Assembly: GCF_900176505.1 (NCBI RefSeq)
Contig: NZ_FWYB01000019.1
Coordinates: 36,045-100,044 of the forward strand
Direction: 5' to 3'
Length of the DNA: 64,000 nucleotides
From: Pedobacter nyackensis
GTDB taxonomy: Bacteria > Bacteroidota > Bacteroidia > Sphingobacteriales > Sphingobacteriaceae
The position numbers and the translations under genes are program-made. This document shows, piece after piece, positions 47,833-55,910 of this stretch; the first letter of the stretch is position 1, and every line of letters begins with the position of its first letter. A model generated the notes under the pieces. That model did no database searches. It was not told the DNA's origin and worked only from the letters and a program-made list of their open reading frames with translations.

Positions 47833-48322
47833 CTGATTTAAGGTTAAACAAATGTAGCCTTGCAGTTAATGTGCGTCAAGTCGTTTAATGAATGAAATTT
47901 CTATATGTCAGAATGTTACGTATTTATTCGGTGAGTCGGGGGAACTTCATTTTACTTATCGAATCACTCACTTTTTATATGTGATTTATTGATCCTAGGA
48001 TAGGAATTCGTGCGAGAATTGGTACTGTTCAAAAACAAAAAAGGCCGCTAATCTTACGACTTGCAGGCTTTTTGTTGGTTTTGATACCATTGGTATTCAT
48101 CATTGCGTATGTTGTTTTTGACGATTTTATTTCTTTGTTTATTGCTTCTTTTTCAGATATATTATGGCTCATTGTTGTGATTCTGTATTTTCTAACAAAA
48201 TATTGTATTGAAATTAATTTTATTGTGATTTGATTTTAAAATGCAGATTTTATTCTATAATTAATTATTAAATTGCAAAATATTATACATCAAAATAATT
48301 TGTGTCGTATAATTAAAATCGA
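47833..48322 (+). other. Intergenic region with start-less membrane-protein-like frame
   Basis: This stretch holds two copies of the 43.9-kb repeat (47926, inverted, and 47960). It also holds an open frame at 47985-48233 with two hydrophobic segments (LAGFLLVLIPLVFIIAYVVF and LWLIVVILYFL) that lacks any ATG. It may be the end of a lost small membrane protein. The last 90 bases are very AT-rich and are the likely promoter of the five-gene operon that follows. Confidence 0.4.
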
Positions 48323-49024
48323 ATGAAAAGAGTCAAAAGTTTAGTTTTCAATTCATTATCTTTTGATGACCCCGAAGCATTTAAAGATCACCTTGTTGCC
48401 ATCATTACTAATTTTGGTTTTAATGAGAAACTAGGATATGGACTTTCACTAAGTGATTTATCGGACAATGTTTTGACTGTTAAAGTAGTTAAACGAACGT
48501 CTACTTTTATCAATGATTTTGATAGCTCAGAAAATCAATTTGTTAGGAAGCAAATATATATTTTTAGTGATTTCGTTTTTTCTATCGATTTGAATTTCAA
48601 TATACTGTATGTCATTGGAGGTATATCACATATGAACTGTGTTAAATATCTTTTCCGAACCATTCTTAGTACAGAGTATGAACTTAATCCTGTTAATTTG
48701 AATGTCTCCACTTTCTATAAATTGTTAGTGGGACAGAATGTAAGCAACAAGATTGATCATATAACCATCAATCACTTTAATTTTAATAATGAACTTGTAG
48801 GACGGTTTTCAGGTTTAGTGATGAATAATACGATTGGCCCGGAACTTATTGAATCTTACAAATCAGACATCGTAAAACTTTCTTTTTTGATTCAAATTAA
48901 TGAAAATGAAAGTTTCACACTTCAAATTTTTCCAAATGGTGTGCTTAAGTTTCTGTCTGAAACAGACGATTTTGATTTTATTTTAGATTATTTAAAACAA
49001 CTAATTTTTACAAAGAATGGCTGA
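48323..49024 (+). CDS. Unknown protein, first gene of a five-gene defence-like operon
   Basis: The 233-residue protein has no signal peptide or obvious membrane segment and I do not recognise a family. It is rich in beta-type hydrophobic alternation (QIYIFSDFVFSIDLNFNILYVIGG) and acidic at the N-terminus. Its last 8 bases overlap the start of the PD-(D/E)xK gene, so the two products are probably made together and may bind each other. It could be an antitoxin-like or sensor subunit; that is inference from the overlap alone. Confidence 0.7.
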   Translation: MKRVKSLVFNSLSFDDPEAFKDHLVAIITNFGFNEKLGYGLSLSDLSDNVLTVKVVKRTSTFINDFDSSENQFVRKQIYIFSDFVFSIDLNFNILYVIGGISHMNCVKYLFRTILSTEYELNPVNLNVSTFYKLLVGQNVSNKIDHITINHFNFNNELVGRFSGLVMNNTIGPELIESYKSDIVKLSFLIQINENESFTLQIFPNGVLKFLSETDDFDFILDYLKQLIFTKNG

Positions 49025-49916
49025 AGATCAGGGTGTCAATGGAGACATGTGGAATGACCAAGCGACCGCTTTATTAACACAATTTAATTGGGAGAAACTG
49101 GGTGATTCCAATATTGATTTACCGAATGAGGAAAAAGGTAAGAGCGGGGTCGATGGACTTTTTACTTATGTAGATTCTTTGAAGACTAATGTTACAGAAG
49201 GTGTCATCGTTGAAGCTAAGAGATATAAAACTGATAGCTTTTCAGCTTCATCGCTGCAATCATGGATTACAATCCTCGATAAAAAATTAACAAACCTGAA
49301 AAATTCAGAAGAATTACAGGATAAATTCCCAATCCTAGCAGATATACCTTTAAGAACTGGAATTATAGTGATCTGGTTTCATAATGTTAGGGAATACCAT
49401 AATTTCAAATCTACTTTTCAAACCTATCAGGCCAATGTCAAACTTGGCCGCAAAAACCAAGCGCCAAATAGAATTTATGTTTTAGAAAATGATTCCATTT
49501 TGAGATTGGCCTCACTGCATCTCAGCATAAAAGCCTTGGATGCTGAAACGGGTGGTCGTTTTCAATTTTATTATCCTTCCGTTGACTTAAATTCCGCTAA
49601 ACGTTCCAGAATATTGAATATCAATTATATGGTTTCAAAGTTTATTCTGGGCGACTTTACGGATAAAAAGGGCATTGAGAATAAGGTGGTTTTTTATTTT
49701 GGGGGCTTAAATATTGAAAGCTTTCAGCGTTTAAAACACGCCTTAATCTATCATAGCTACATCGATACTGATAAACCGCTGATTATTTTTACCTATCACA
49801 GGGATGATGAGGAATTTAGAAAAGTCAAACCAGAGGTGATGAAACTTTTTAAGGGTCACGTGGATTTGAGAGAAATGGAAATATTAGGTGACCTACCAAC
49901 ATTTATGAGATCTTAG
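49017..49916 (+). CDS. PD-(D/E)xK nuclease-fold protein
   Basis: The 299-residue protein carries a restriction-endonuclease-like core near the N-terminus: SGVDGLF with Asp46 and IVEAKRYK with Glu66 and Lys68, followed by a Gln/Trp helix (LQSWITIL). This is the G-x-D...E-x-K pattern of Mrr-type nucleases. A second, longer domain (about 110-299) with PLIIFTYHRDDEEF is unrecognised. It overlaps the gene before it and is 2 bases from the gene after it. DNA cleavage is the likely activity, with target and trigger unknown. Confidence 0.72.
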   Translation: MAEDQGVNGDMWNDQATALLTQFNWEKLGDSNIDLPNEEKGKSGVDGLFTYVDSLKTNVTEGVIVEAKRYKTDSFSASSLQSWITILDKKLTNLKNSEELQDKFPILADIPLRTGIIVIWFHNVREYHNFKSTFQTYQANVKLGRKNQAPNRIYVLENDSILRLASLHLSIKALDAETGGRFQFYYPSVDLNSAKRSRILNINYMVSKFILGDFTDKKGIENKVVFYFGGLNIESFQRLKHALIYHSYIDTDKPLIIFTYHRDDEEFRKVKPEVMKLFKGHVDLREMEILGDLPTFMRS

Positions 49917-49918
49917 AA

Positions 49919-51001
49919 ATGGCAAAAGTTAATATATACCCAACGAAATACGAATTGGTTGAAGTGTTGTCTTCAATTACCAATCGCGGATTTCTAAATG
50001 CATTTGCACAGGAGCGTGGAATTTTTATAACTAATATTGATACCCTTGCGCTTGCTAATGAGATCTCAAATCTGTTTTTGGATAATGATGATTTAGAGGT
50101 CATCCGTAAGGAGGCTTACAGCAGTACTAGCAGTCATGCACTTTCAGGATTTGTTCTAAAATCAAAAGACAAAGGCTTTAACCTGCAAAATTCCTATCAA
50201 TATCTCTTTGACGAAGGAAAGCAAAAAATGGGACAGACATTAACCCAATTGACGAAAGTTAAGGGCACAAACATTTACAAAGGTTCTATTGAGTATAATA
50301 AAACAAGAGCTGGCAGAATGGAATTCTTGCAGGATGAGGTGAGTAGCTTTGATTTTTATATGGAGGAAAAGGAACCCGGTGTCTGGCAGGTGGAAGTTGA
50401 TGGCAATAGGTCTACGGATTCAAAGGAATTAAAAGACTTATTTAATGAGGTGCTCGCGTCTAATGTAGAGGTATTAAATATTGAACAATCGCTCTTAGGT
50501 ACAGATTCATCAATTCTTTATTTTGACAGGCTCGCGACTTCTGGTATGTCTGAGCAGTGGAATTTTAAAACCGTTAGGCATCTTACGCTCAAAGAGGGGA
50601 CGATAGTTGAGTCAAGTACATCAGAAACTAATACTCAAGAAGTGGCCAACACTAATGATTTAATCGGAATTACTCAAGCAATTCTCCAGGGACAAAACCT
50701 TCGTGAAAATTCGTTTGTAAAACAATCCGTGGAAAGTGGTTACCGCTTTAATGCCATGACTTATGAATTTCAACATGTGAGTGAACCTTACTTTATTCAG
50801 ATAAAGGCTGAATTTAAAGGTCGTCCTAAAGTATTTGAAGTCACCATTGCAGACTACGAAGAGGTAATTGGAGAAACCCCAACAAGGCAGAAGGTTAGTA
50901 TTCCAGAAGTACATAGCCGAAATATAAGGTCACTTTTTTGGAATAACAGCAAAGTCGTCTTTAATGATATTGTCAAAAGGGGTAGTTTATCATTGAGTTA
51001 A
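49919..51001 (+). CDS. Unknown partner protein of the PD-(D/E)xK nuclease
   Basis: The 360-residue soluble protein begins 2 bases after the nuclease stop. No catalytic motif is evident. The N-terminal part looks helical (YELVEVLSSITNRGFLNAFA, ALANEISNLFLDNDDLEVI) and the rest mixed alpha/beta, with a Ser/Thr/Glu-rich linker at about residues 225-240. The tight spacing suggests an obligate partner, possibly the sensing or DNA-binding subunit. GAPS4-type two-subunit nucleases come to mind, but I cannot confirm any similarity by eye. Confidence 0.65.
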   Translation: MAKVNIYPTKYELVEVLSSITNRGFLNAFAQERGIFITNIDTLALANEISNLFLDNDDLEVIRKEAYSSTSSHALSGFVLKSKDKGFNLQNSYQYLFDEGKQKMGQTLTQLTKVKGTNIYKGSIEYNKTRAGRMEFLQDEVSSFDFYMEEKEPGVWQVEVDGNRSTDSKELKDLFNEVLASNVEVLNIEQSLLGTDSSILYFDRLATSGMSEQWNFKTVRHLTLKEGTIVESSTSETNTQEVANTNDLIGITQAILQGQNLRENSFVKQSVESGYRFNAMTYEFQHVSEPYFIQIKAEFKGRPKVFEVTIADYEEVIGETPTRQKVSIPEVHSRNIRSLFWNNSKVVFNDIVKRGSLSLS

Positions 51002-51017
51002 GTTACTTAAATATCTA

Positions 51018-51737
51018 ATGGTAAAAATTTCCCAAAATGTAAGCAGCGACAGTTTATTTCACTTTATTAGGAAAATTGATTGGTTGCTGGAAATATTGGA
51101 AAAGAGATCTTTTCAGGCAAGGTATGTTTACGAGAACACGCTAGAGGCAGACTACAAGGCTGGAATTGCTATGAAGTGCTTTTGTGATATCCCTTTAGGG
51201 GTAATTAAAAAGCATATTCATAGTTATGGTAAATTTGGTATAGGAATAAAGAAGTCTTTTGCTAAGAAAAACTACGTAACGCCAGTTATATACTTCCACA
51301 AAAATTCGGATACCTATTACCGATATATTAGTTCGATTGGAAAAAACGATATTTTCGGAAGTCGATTTAGTTTGTTTCCATATTTCAAAGTCGATTCGCG
51401 TACAATTGTTAAAGATGGTAGAAAAAGGATTGAAAGGTTTTATGATGAAAGGGAGTGGCGGTTCATTCCTGGAGAAGCCGATCTTATTGACTGCACAAAA
51501 TTAACTGATGTTGAGATCGAACAAAGGCTTAAAAAACTAAATAACAAATTAGTAAAAGAAAGAAAAGCCTTTCTATTACCATTCGACTTTGAAGATATTA
51601 CTTATATATTCGTTCAATTTGAGAAAGATATCGATTCGGTGATAAATGTCATTAAAAAAATAGATGCCACTGAAAAGCAAAGGGATCGTTTAATTGCAAA
51701 AATCACCACAAGCAGACAGATGGAGAGGGACTTTTAA
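51018..51737 (+). CDS. AbiGi-family abortive-infection protein
   Basis: The 239-residue protein shows the signature of the AbiGi (putative antitoxin) family: SSDSLFHFIRKIDWLLEIL, RYVYEN, AMKCFCDIPLGVIKKHIHSY, GKFGIGIKKSF, TPVIYFHKNS and, further on, DEREWRFIP. In lactococcal AbiG this type of protein is encoded beside the nucleotidyltransferase toxin AbiGii. No AbiGii is present here; the next gene is an HNH protein that starts directly after the stop codon. The partner, and possibly the role, therefore differ from the classical system. Confidence 0.8.
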   Translation: MVKISQNVSSDSLFHFIRKIDWLLEILEKRSFQARYVYENTLEADYKAGIAMKCFCDIPLGVIKKHIHSYGKFGIGIKKSFAKKNYVTPVIYFHKNSDTYYRYISSIGKNDIFGSRFSLFPYFKVDSRTIVKDGRKRIERFYDEREWRFIPGEADLIDCTKLTDVEIEQRLKKLNNKLVKERKAFLLPFDFEDITYIFVQFEKDIDSVINVIKKIDATEKQRDRLIAKITTSRQMERDF

Positions 51738-52763
51738 ATGGGTATATCGCTTAAAACACATAAGATGATTTGGGGACGCTCTGGGAATATGTGTGCGTTT
51801 CCAGGATGCAAGAAGATTTTAGTTGTTGACGAAACTGCAACGGATGATCCTTCAATTATAGGAGAAGAAGCACATATTGTCGCACAAAAGGAAGATGGGC
51901 CAAGAGGAAAAAGCCCTTTAACAAATGATCAACGAGATAAGTATGATAATTTAATCTTATTATGCAGCGCAGATCATAAAACTGTAGATGACCAAGAACT
52001 CGAATATACAGTAGAAAAACTTAAGGCTTTTAAAAGCTCACATGAGAAATGGGTTAAAGAAAACCTAATTGTTGATGGCAAAAAAATTAAGGATGATGAA
52101 CTCTATGCGTCCTATATAGAGAAGTTCATTTCATTATCTGACTTGAATAATTGGCAAAATTGGACATCTTGGATTTTAGGGGCAAGCGAAATTTTCCCCA
52201 AGCAACAATTTGATTCGCTTCAGGAACTTCCTGATTATGTCGTTTCTAGGATCTGGCCAGGGAGATATCAACTTTTAGAATCATCGCTGATAAATTTCAA
52301 GAATGTGGTCAACGACTTAATGAAAGTTTATTATAAATATCCCAACGAAAGACCAGATGGTTATACAGTTGAGAAGTTTTATAAACTATATTACAGAGAT
52401 AAATTCAGGGACGATACAGATTGGAGCCACGAAGCTGAAGAAGATGCATTAAGGAGGTATGAATATCATGTGGCATTATTAGAGGATCTAGTTTTAGAAT
52501 TGACCAGAGCAGCTAATTACATCTGTGACCAAATCAGAGAATACGTTTTTGAAGGGTTTAGAATTGAAGAAGGTGCGTTGCTAGTTTCCCGAGGAGATTT
52601 TTTAGGTTACAAGACATTTAGACTCGAATATCGTGGAGAAGAACGAAATGAACATCCTTATGCCGGTCTAAAGCCCTTTATGAATCAAAGAGCTGAGCGG
52701 GATTTACATATCGGTGAAGGTGTTGAAGAAAGCTATTTCAGGAAAATGCCTTGGGAAGATTAA
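51738..52763 (+). CDS. HNH nuclease-domain protein paired with AbiGi
   Basis: The 341-residue protein starts with an HNH domain: CAFPGCKKIL (Cys pair), IGEEAHIVAQKEDGPRG (catalytic His) and YDNLILLCSADHKTVDD (Asn, Cys, His), ending YTVEKLKAFKSSHEKW. The C-terminal two thirds (about 115-341) is a helical, charged domain I do not recognise. It begins exactly where the AbiGi gene ends (TAA then ATG), so co-translation is likely. It may be the toxin counterpart of AbiGi in this operon. Confidence 0.75.
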   Translation: MGISLKTHKMIWGRSGNMCAFPGCKKILVVDETATDDPSIIGEEAHIVAQKEDGPRGKSPLTNDQRDKYDNLILLCSADHKTVDDQELEYTVEKLKAFKSSHEKWVKENLIVDGKKIKDDELYASYIEKFISLSDLNNWQNWTSWILGASEIFPKQQFDSLQELPDYVVSRIWPGRYQLLESSLINFKNVVNDLMKVYYKYPNERPDGYTVEKFYKLYYRDKFRDDTDWSHEAEEDALRRYEYHVALLEDLVLELTRAANYICDQIREYVFEGFRIEEGALLVSRGDFLGYKTFRLEYRGEERNEHPYAGLKPFMNQRAERDLHIGEGVEESYFRKMPWED

Positions 52764-53057
52764 GCTTTAGGTTATTGACGATTTTTCTATTCAATACATT
52801 AGAAGCTCCTTATAACCAAACTCCAAAATATCTTCTAATGATAAAAAAACATAAGAATTATGGGGTGATTTTGCTCTTAATTTTACGTGATTCCATCAGT
52901 TTTCCAAGCGCTCAATATTTTATCACTTTCTTACATAATTCGGCTAGATGCCTCAAAAAAGTTTTAAACGACTATTGATTTCCCTTATTGTTTCTTGTTT
53001 AGCGGATATACTGTGAGTCGGAGCCTGTTTGACAATTATGCCCTATTAAATTATATA
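52764..53057 (+). promoter_or_regulatory. Intergenic region with sigma-70-like promoter
   Basis: A 75-codon frame here has no protein character. At the right end TTGACA (53029-53034) and TATATA (53052-53057) stand 17 bases apart, 31 bases before the nucleotidyltransferase ATG. This gives the three-gene operon its own promoter, although the boxes resemble proteobacterial consensus more than the Bacteroidota TAnnTTTG form. Confidence 0.5.
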
Positions 53058-53088
53058 TGTACCTTTATTATTGATACAATAACCAATA

Positions 53089-53766
53089 ATGAATCCAAAG
53101 GATATATTTGAACGCTTAGTTACTGATTTGCAACTCGGAATTCCGAGCTTTTCTGGATTTGTTGGAATTGTGCAGGAGCTGAATATAAACGGCGTTTATT
53201 TAGCTGGAGGAGCAGTGCGAGATGCATTTTTAAACCCGGACTTTCATGCTAAAGATTTGGATGTTTTTTTCACGCCAGCTGCATTTGAACGTATTCATGA
53301 TTATTTGAAGAAACATGGAGATCTATTTTTGAATCAATTTGGAACTCATAGATGGCATGCTTATGGAGATGGTGAATTTTATTATGACATCATCGTTATT
53401 CCAGAATTTTATAACGGGCTATGGATCTGCCGAAATATTACTGACGCTTTGAATCAGTTTGATATTACAGCTAATGCACTAGCGTTTGACTTACTTCTCG
53501 GAAGTTTTTATGACCCCCAAAATGGATTATTAGATATACAGCAACGAATATTAAGAGCTGTCCGCTTTGATTATCCTGAAATTTCGGTATCAAAAAATAT
53601 CCCACTATCTAGAAACACGGTCCTATGGTTTCGATATCTTCATTATGCAAAAAAACTGGATTTGAGAATTGAATCTATTACTGCGCTGTGGATAGAAAAA
53701 AACTCTTTTCGTGAGGCCAGCATAGAAGAATTTGCATTTCATTTTTTTACCCCCTCGTTTGCCTAA
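53089..53766 (+). CDS. CCA-adding/poly(A)-polymerase-type nucleotidyltransferase head domain
   Basis: The 225-residue protein contains only the catalytic head of the class II tRNA nucleotidyltransferase family: YLAGGAVRDAFL (Gly40-Gly41, Arg44-Asp45) and the metal pair KDLDVFF (Asp56/Asp58). Also present are a variant motif B (QFDITANALAF, lacking the usual RRDF arginines) and DPQNGLLDIQQRILRAVR. The tRNA-binding body and tail are absent, so a house-keeping CCA role is unlikely. Its stop overlaps the kinase start (TAATG). It may transfer a nucleotide to a small molecule, protein or tRNA. Confidence 0.82.
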   Translation: MNPKDIFERLVTDLQLGIPSFSGFVGIVQELNINGVYLAGGAVRDAFLNPDFHAKDLDVFFTPAAFERIHDYLKKHGDLFLNQFGTHRWHAYGDGEFYYDIIVIPEFYNGLWICRNITDALNQFDITANALAFDLLLGSFYDPQNGLLDIQQRILRAVRFDYPEISVSKNIPLSRNTVLWFRYLHYAKKLDLRIESITALWIEKNSFREASIEEFAFHFFTPSFA

Positions 53767-54665
53767 TGATTTCTGAATATGAAATAAGACAATTAATTGA
53801 ACAGTATTGGGGAGCGCAGCCAGTATCTATTGAAACTGTTTATCGGGGTGGAATGAATTTCGTATACGAAATTAATTTAGGAGATTCCAAAATTATGCTT
53901 AAGGTTCATCCATTCTCAAGAGCAAGCGTTGCAGAAAAAGAATATTCTGTTCTCAAATGCGCCAGCGAGAATGGAGTAAAGGTTCCAAAGGTTATAACTT
54001 GCGGTATACATAAAAATTTAGGTTATATATTTTATCATAATGTACCTGGTGAAAATCTTTTGTTTGAAAAGCTCGATAGTCAGCAACAAGATGTTTTCAG
54101 TATGACATTGGTTAAAAACCTTAAAAATTTCAGCGAATTGGCTTCAAATCATTTCGGAAGTGTAACCGAACAGGAATCAACTTATCACAGTTGGAAAGCA
54201 TTTCTTCAGGCAACAGTGAGTGAAGGACTTGCAAGTTTAAAGTCTGTTGATGCAATGAGTACTAATGAATTCAAGAGTATAGCTAATTACATTCAACATC
54301 AGCTATCATTAAACAAAAATTGGTTCACTGGAATGGTCTGGGGAGATGTAAAATCAGAAAACATTATTGTCTCCAAAGGGGAACTTGCTGCAATCCTAGA
54401 TTTTGAATCTTGTTTTTACGGTGATCCAGTACTTTCACTTGGCTACCTATTTGCTAAGGAGGGGCGAAGCTCGTTTTACGTTTCAGTCGCCAAACATTTT
54501 AAAAATTTCATTCCTTTTAAAGAGGAAGATGTTTACTTCTATGCGCTGATAAGACTTCTTAGAATTAGTAAATATCTGAATAGCCCTCTGCCGACTGGAA
54601 AGGCAAGAGATCCAATCGCAACTTATTTTAAAGGCATTAGTGAAGCAATTAACGACATTGTTTAA
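53766..54665 (+). CDS. APH/choline-kinase-like phosphotransferase
   Basis: The 299-residue protein has the aminoglycoside-phosphotransferase fold: a nucleotide loop (YRGGMNFVYEI), Lys46 (IMLKVHP), the catalytic loop WGDVKSENIIV (Asp194, Asn199; the usual His is replaced by Trp192) and ILDFESC (Asp212). It overlaps the nucleotidyltransferase by one base. Families with this fold phosphorylate small molecules, proteins or antibiotics. The pairing with a nucleotidyltransferase and a membrane protein argues against simple antibiotic resistance. Confidence 0.82.
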   Translation: MISEYEIRQLIEQYWGAQPVSIETVYRGGMNFVYEINLGDSKIMLKVHPFSRASVAEKEYSVLKCASENGVKVPKVITCGIHKNLGYIFYHNVPGENLLFEKLDSQQQDVFSMTLVKNLKNFSELASNHFGSVTEQESTYHSWKAFLQATVSEGLASLKSVDAMSTNEFKSIANYIQHQLSLNKNWFTGMVWGDVKSENIIVSKGELAAILDFESCFYGDPVLSLGYLFAKEGRSSFYVSVAKHFKNFIPFKEEDVYFYALIRLLRISKYLNSPLPTGKARDPIATYFKGISEAINDIV

Positions 54666-54666
54666 T

Positions 54667-55500
54667 ATGAAAGACGAGTTTGTTTTATTAGCCTGCGGTG
54701 GGCTACTAGTAGTTATTGTGGCATTATTGCCCATGATTTTATTATGGTTTAACCGAAATGCTATCAGAACGTTGGGTTCAAATGCCAATCAAGCGATGGC
54801 CGCAAACCCGACAACACCTGCTGCCCATAATATTAACACCCGCAAGGCTACAATATATACCGCCACATTTGTAACATGCACTACCATTTTAGCATTGGTA
54901 ATGTTTTATGATGTTCATCAAACTGTGACCGAGAAAGTTAAACCAATTACGGTTAATTGGTTAAAAACTGACTCCTTAAAGATTAAGCCTGGACCAGTTT
55001 GGTTTTATTATGATTCCAAATTAGGAACGTTAAGTGCCTTACACGGAATTACCGAGAATGATAAAGCGTTGCTAATTGCATTGGTAGATAGTGGAGATAA
55101 AAACTATTATTCCTTTACCCGGGCAATCGACAAATTAACCTTTCTTTCCAATAAAAGCGATGATGGCAATTTTTACAGATGGGTTATTTTGTTATATGGC
55201 ATTGCTGGCCTTATTGGTGTACAGCTACGTACAATCAATAATTTCGTTGGTGTAGCCTGTTTTAAGAATGAATTCGATTTTCATAGGTGGTGGCCTTGGT
55301 ACCTTGTCCGCCCGCTCTTAGGATTTATAACTGGAGCAGTTGTTTTTTTATTAATTGATGGAAAACAGTTATTAACTGGGCAATTATCAGGAGGTATAAG
55401 TACCGTTGTTTTGGCTGTTGCTTTTTTGGGCGGGTTTAGCGCAGATGACTTTTATGAACTGCTTCGAAAAATCTCAAAAAGGGTTTTCGGGGCACCCTAA
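54667..55500 (+). CDS. Multi-pass membrane protein, third gene of the nucleotidyltransferase/kinase operon
   Basis: I start at 54667, one base after the kinase stop (277 residues), though an in-frame start at 54640 would overlap it. About five membrane segments are visible: residues near 5-28, 60-80, 180-200, 225-245 and 255-272. The C-terminal WWPWYLVRPLLGFITGAVVF and FLGGFSADDFYELL recall a membrane domain seen in many uncharacterised bacterial proteins, but no function is known to me. A membrane effector is one possible role. Confidence 0.75.
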   Translation: MKDEFVLLACGGLLVVIVALLPMILLWFNRNAIRTLGSNANQAMAANPTTPAAHNINTRKATIYTATFVTCTTILALVMFYDVHQTVTEKVKPITVNWLKTDSLKIKPGPVWFYYDSKLGTLSALHGITENDKALLIALVDSGDKNYYSFTRAIDKLTFLSNKSDDGNFYRWVILLYGIAGLIGVQLRTINNFVGVACFKNEFDFHRWWPWYLVRPLLGFITGAVVFLLIDGKQLLTGQLSGGISTVVLAVAFLGGFSADDFYELLRKISKRVFGAP

Positions 55501-55910
55501 AACTAGCCAATTTTAATTAATTACCTCATTTTATAATAGTACCAACTTTGAACTTCATCTCAGAATAGAGCATAAAACTCCAAGTTGGCAAATGGATGAT
55601 TATTTGATGATCGGGTCATTTTTGATCATCGAACTTAGTTTGATATAGTCAATCAGTGTCATTTGGTTTTCGAACTTTAATTGGAAAGTTTTTACGTCTG
55701 TCGAAAAATAAGAAATCGTGATGACCCATACCAGCAGTGATTCTGCCTATTAGATGATTGACAACACGCTTACCTCGCGTAGCAATTAAAAACGCATTAG
55801 ATCTCCTTTCCTTGGAACAAGAAGAATAGGAGATGCTAAAGAATTTATCAACCATTACTATCAGTTAAAAATTGACCTAGATCAGAAGTAGGCACCAAAG
55901 TGTTAAATGA
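55501..55910. other. Intergenic region without a supportable gene
   Basis: The gap between the membrane protein gene and the convergent ATPase gene holds a 7-bp inverted repeat, GATGATC/GATCATC (55606-55630). It also holds a 68-codon minus-strand frame (55649-55855) that does not look like a known protein, though fragments such as NAFLIATRGKRVVNHLIGR could be a decayed gene. Confidence 0.4.

Noticed and set aside
49017..51001. Firm assignment of the nuclease/partner pair as GAPS4
   Set aside because: Only the general idea (PD-(D/E)xK protein plus partner) agrees; no sequence similarity could be checked.
52751..52978. 75-codon frame after the HNH gene
   Set aside because: It overlaps the end of the HNH gene in another frame and has no recognisable domain or consistent codon character.
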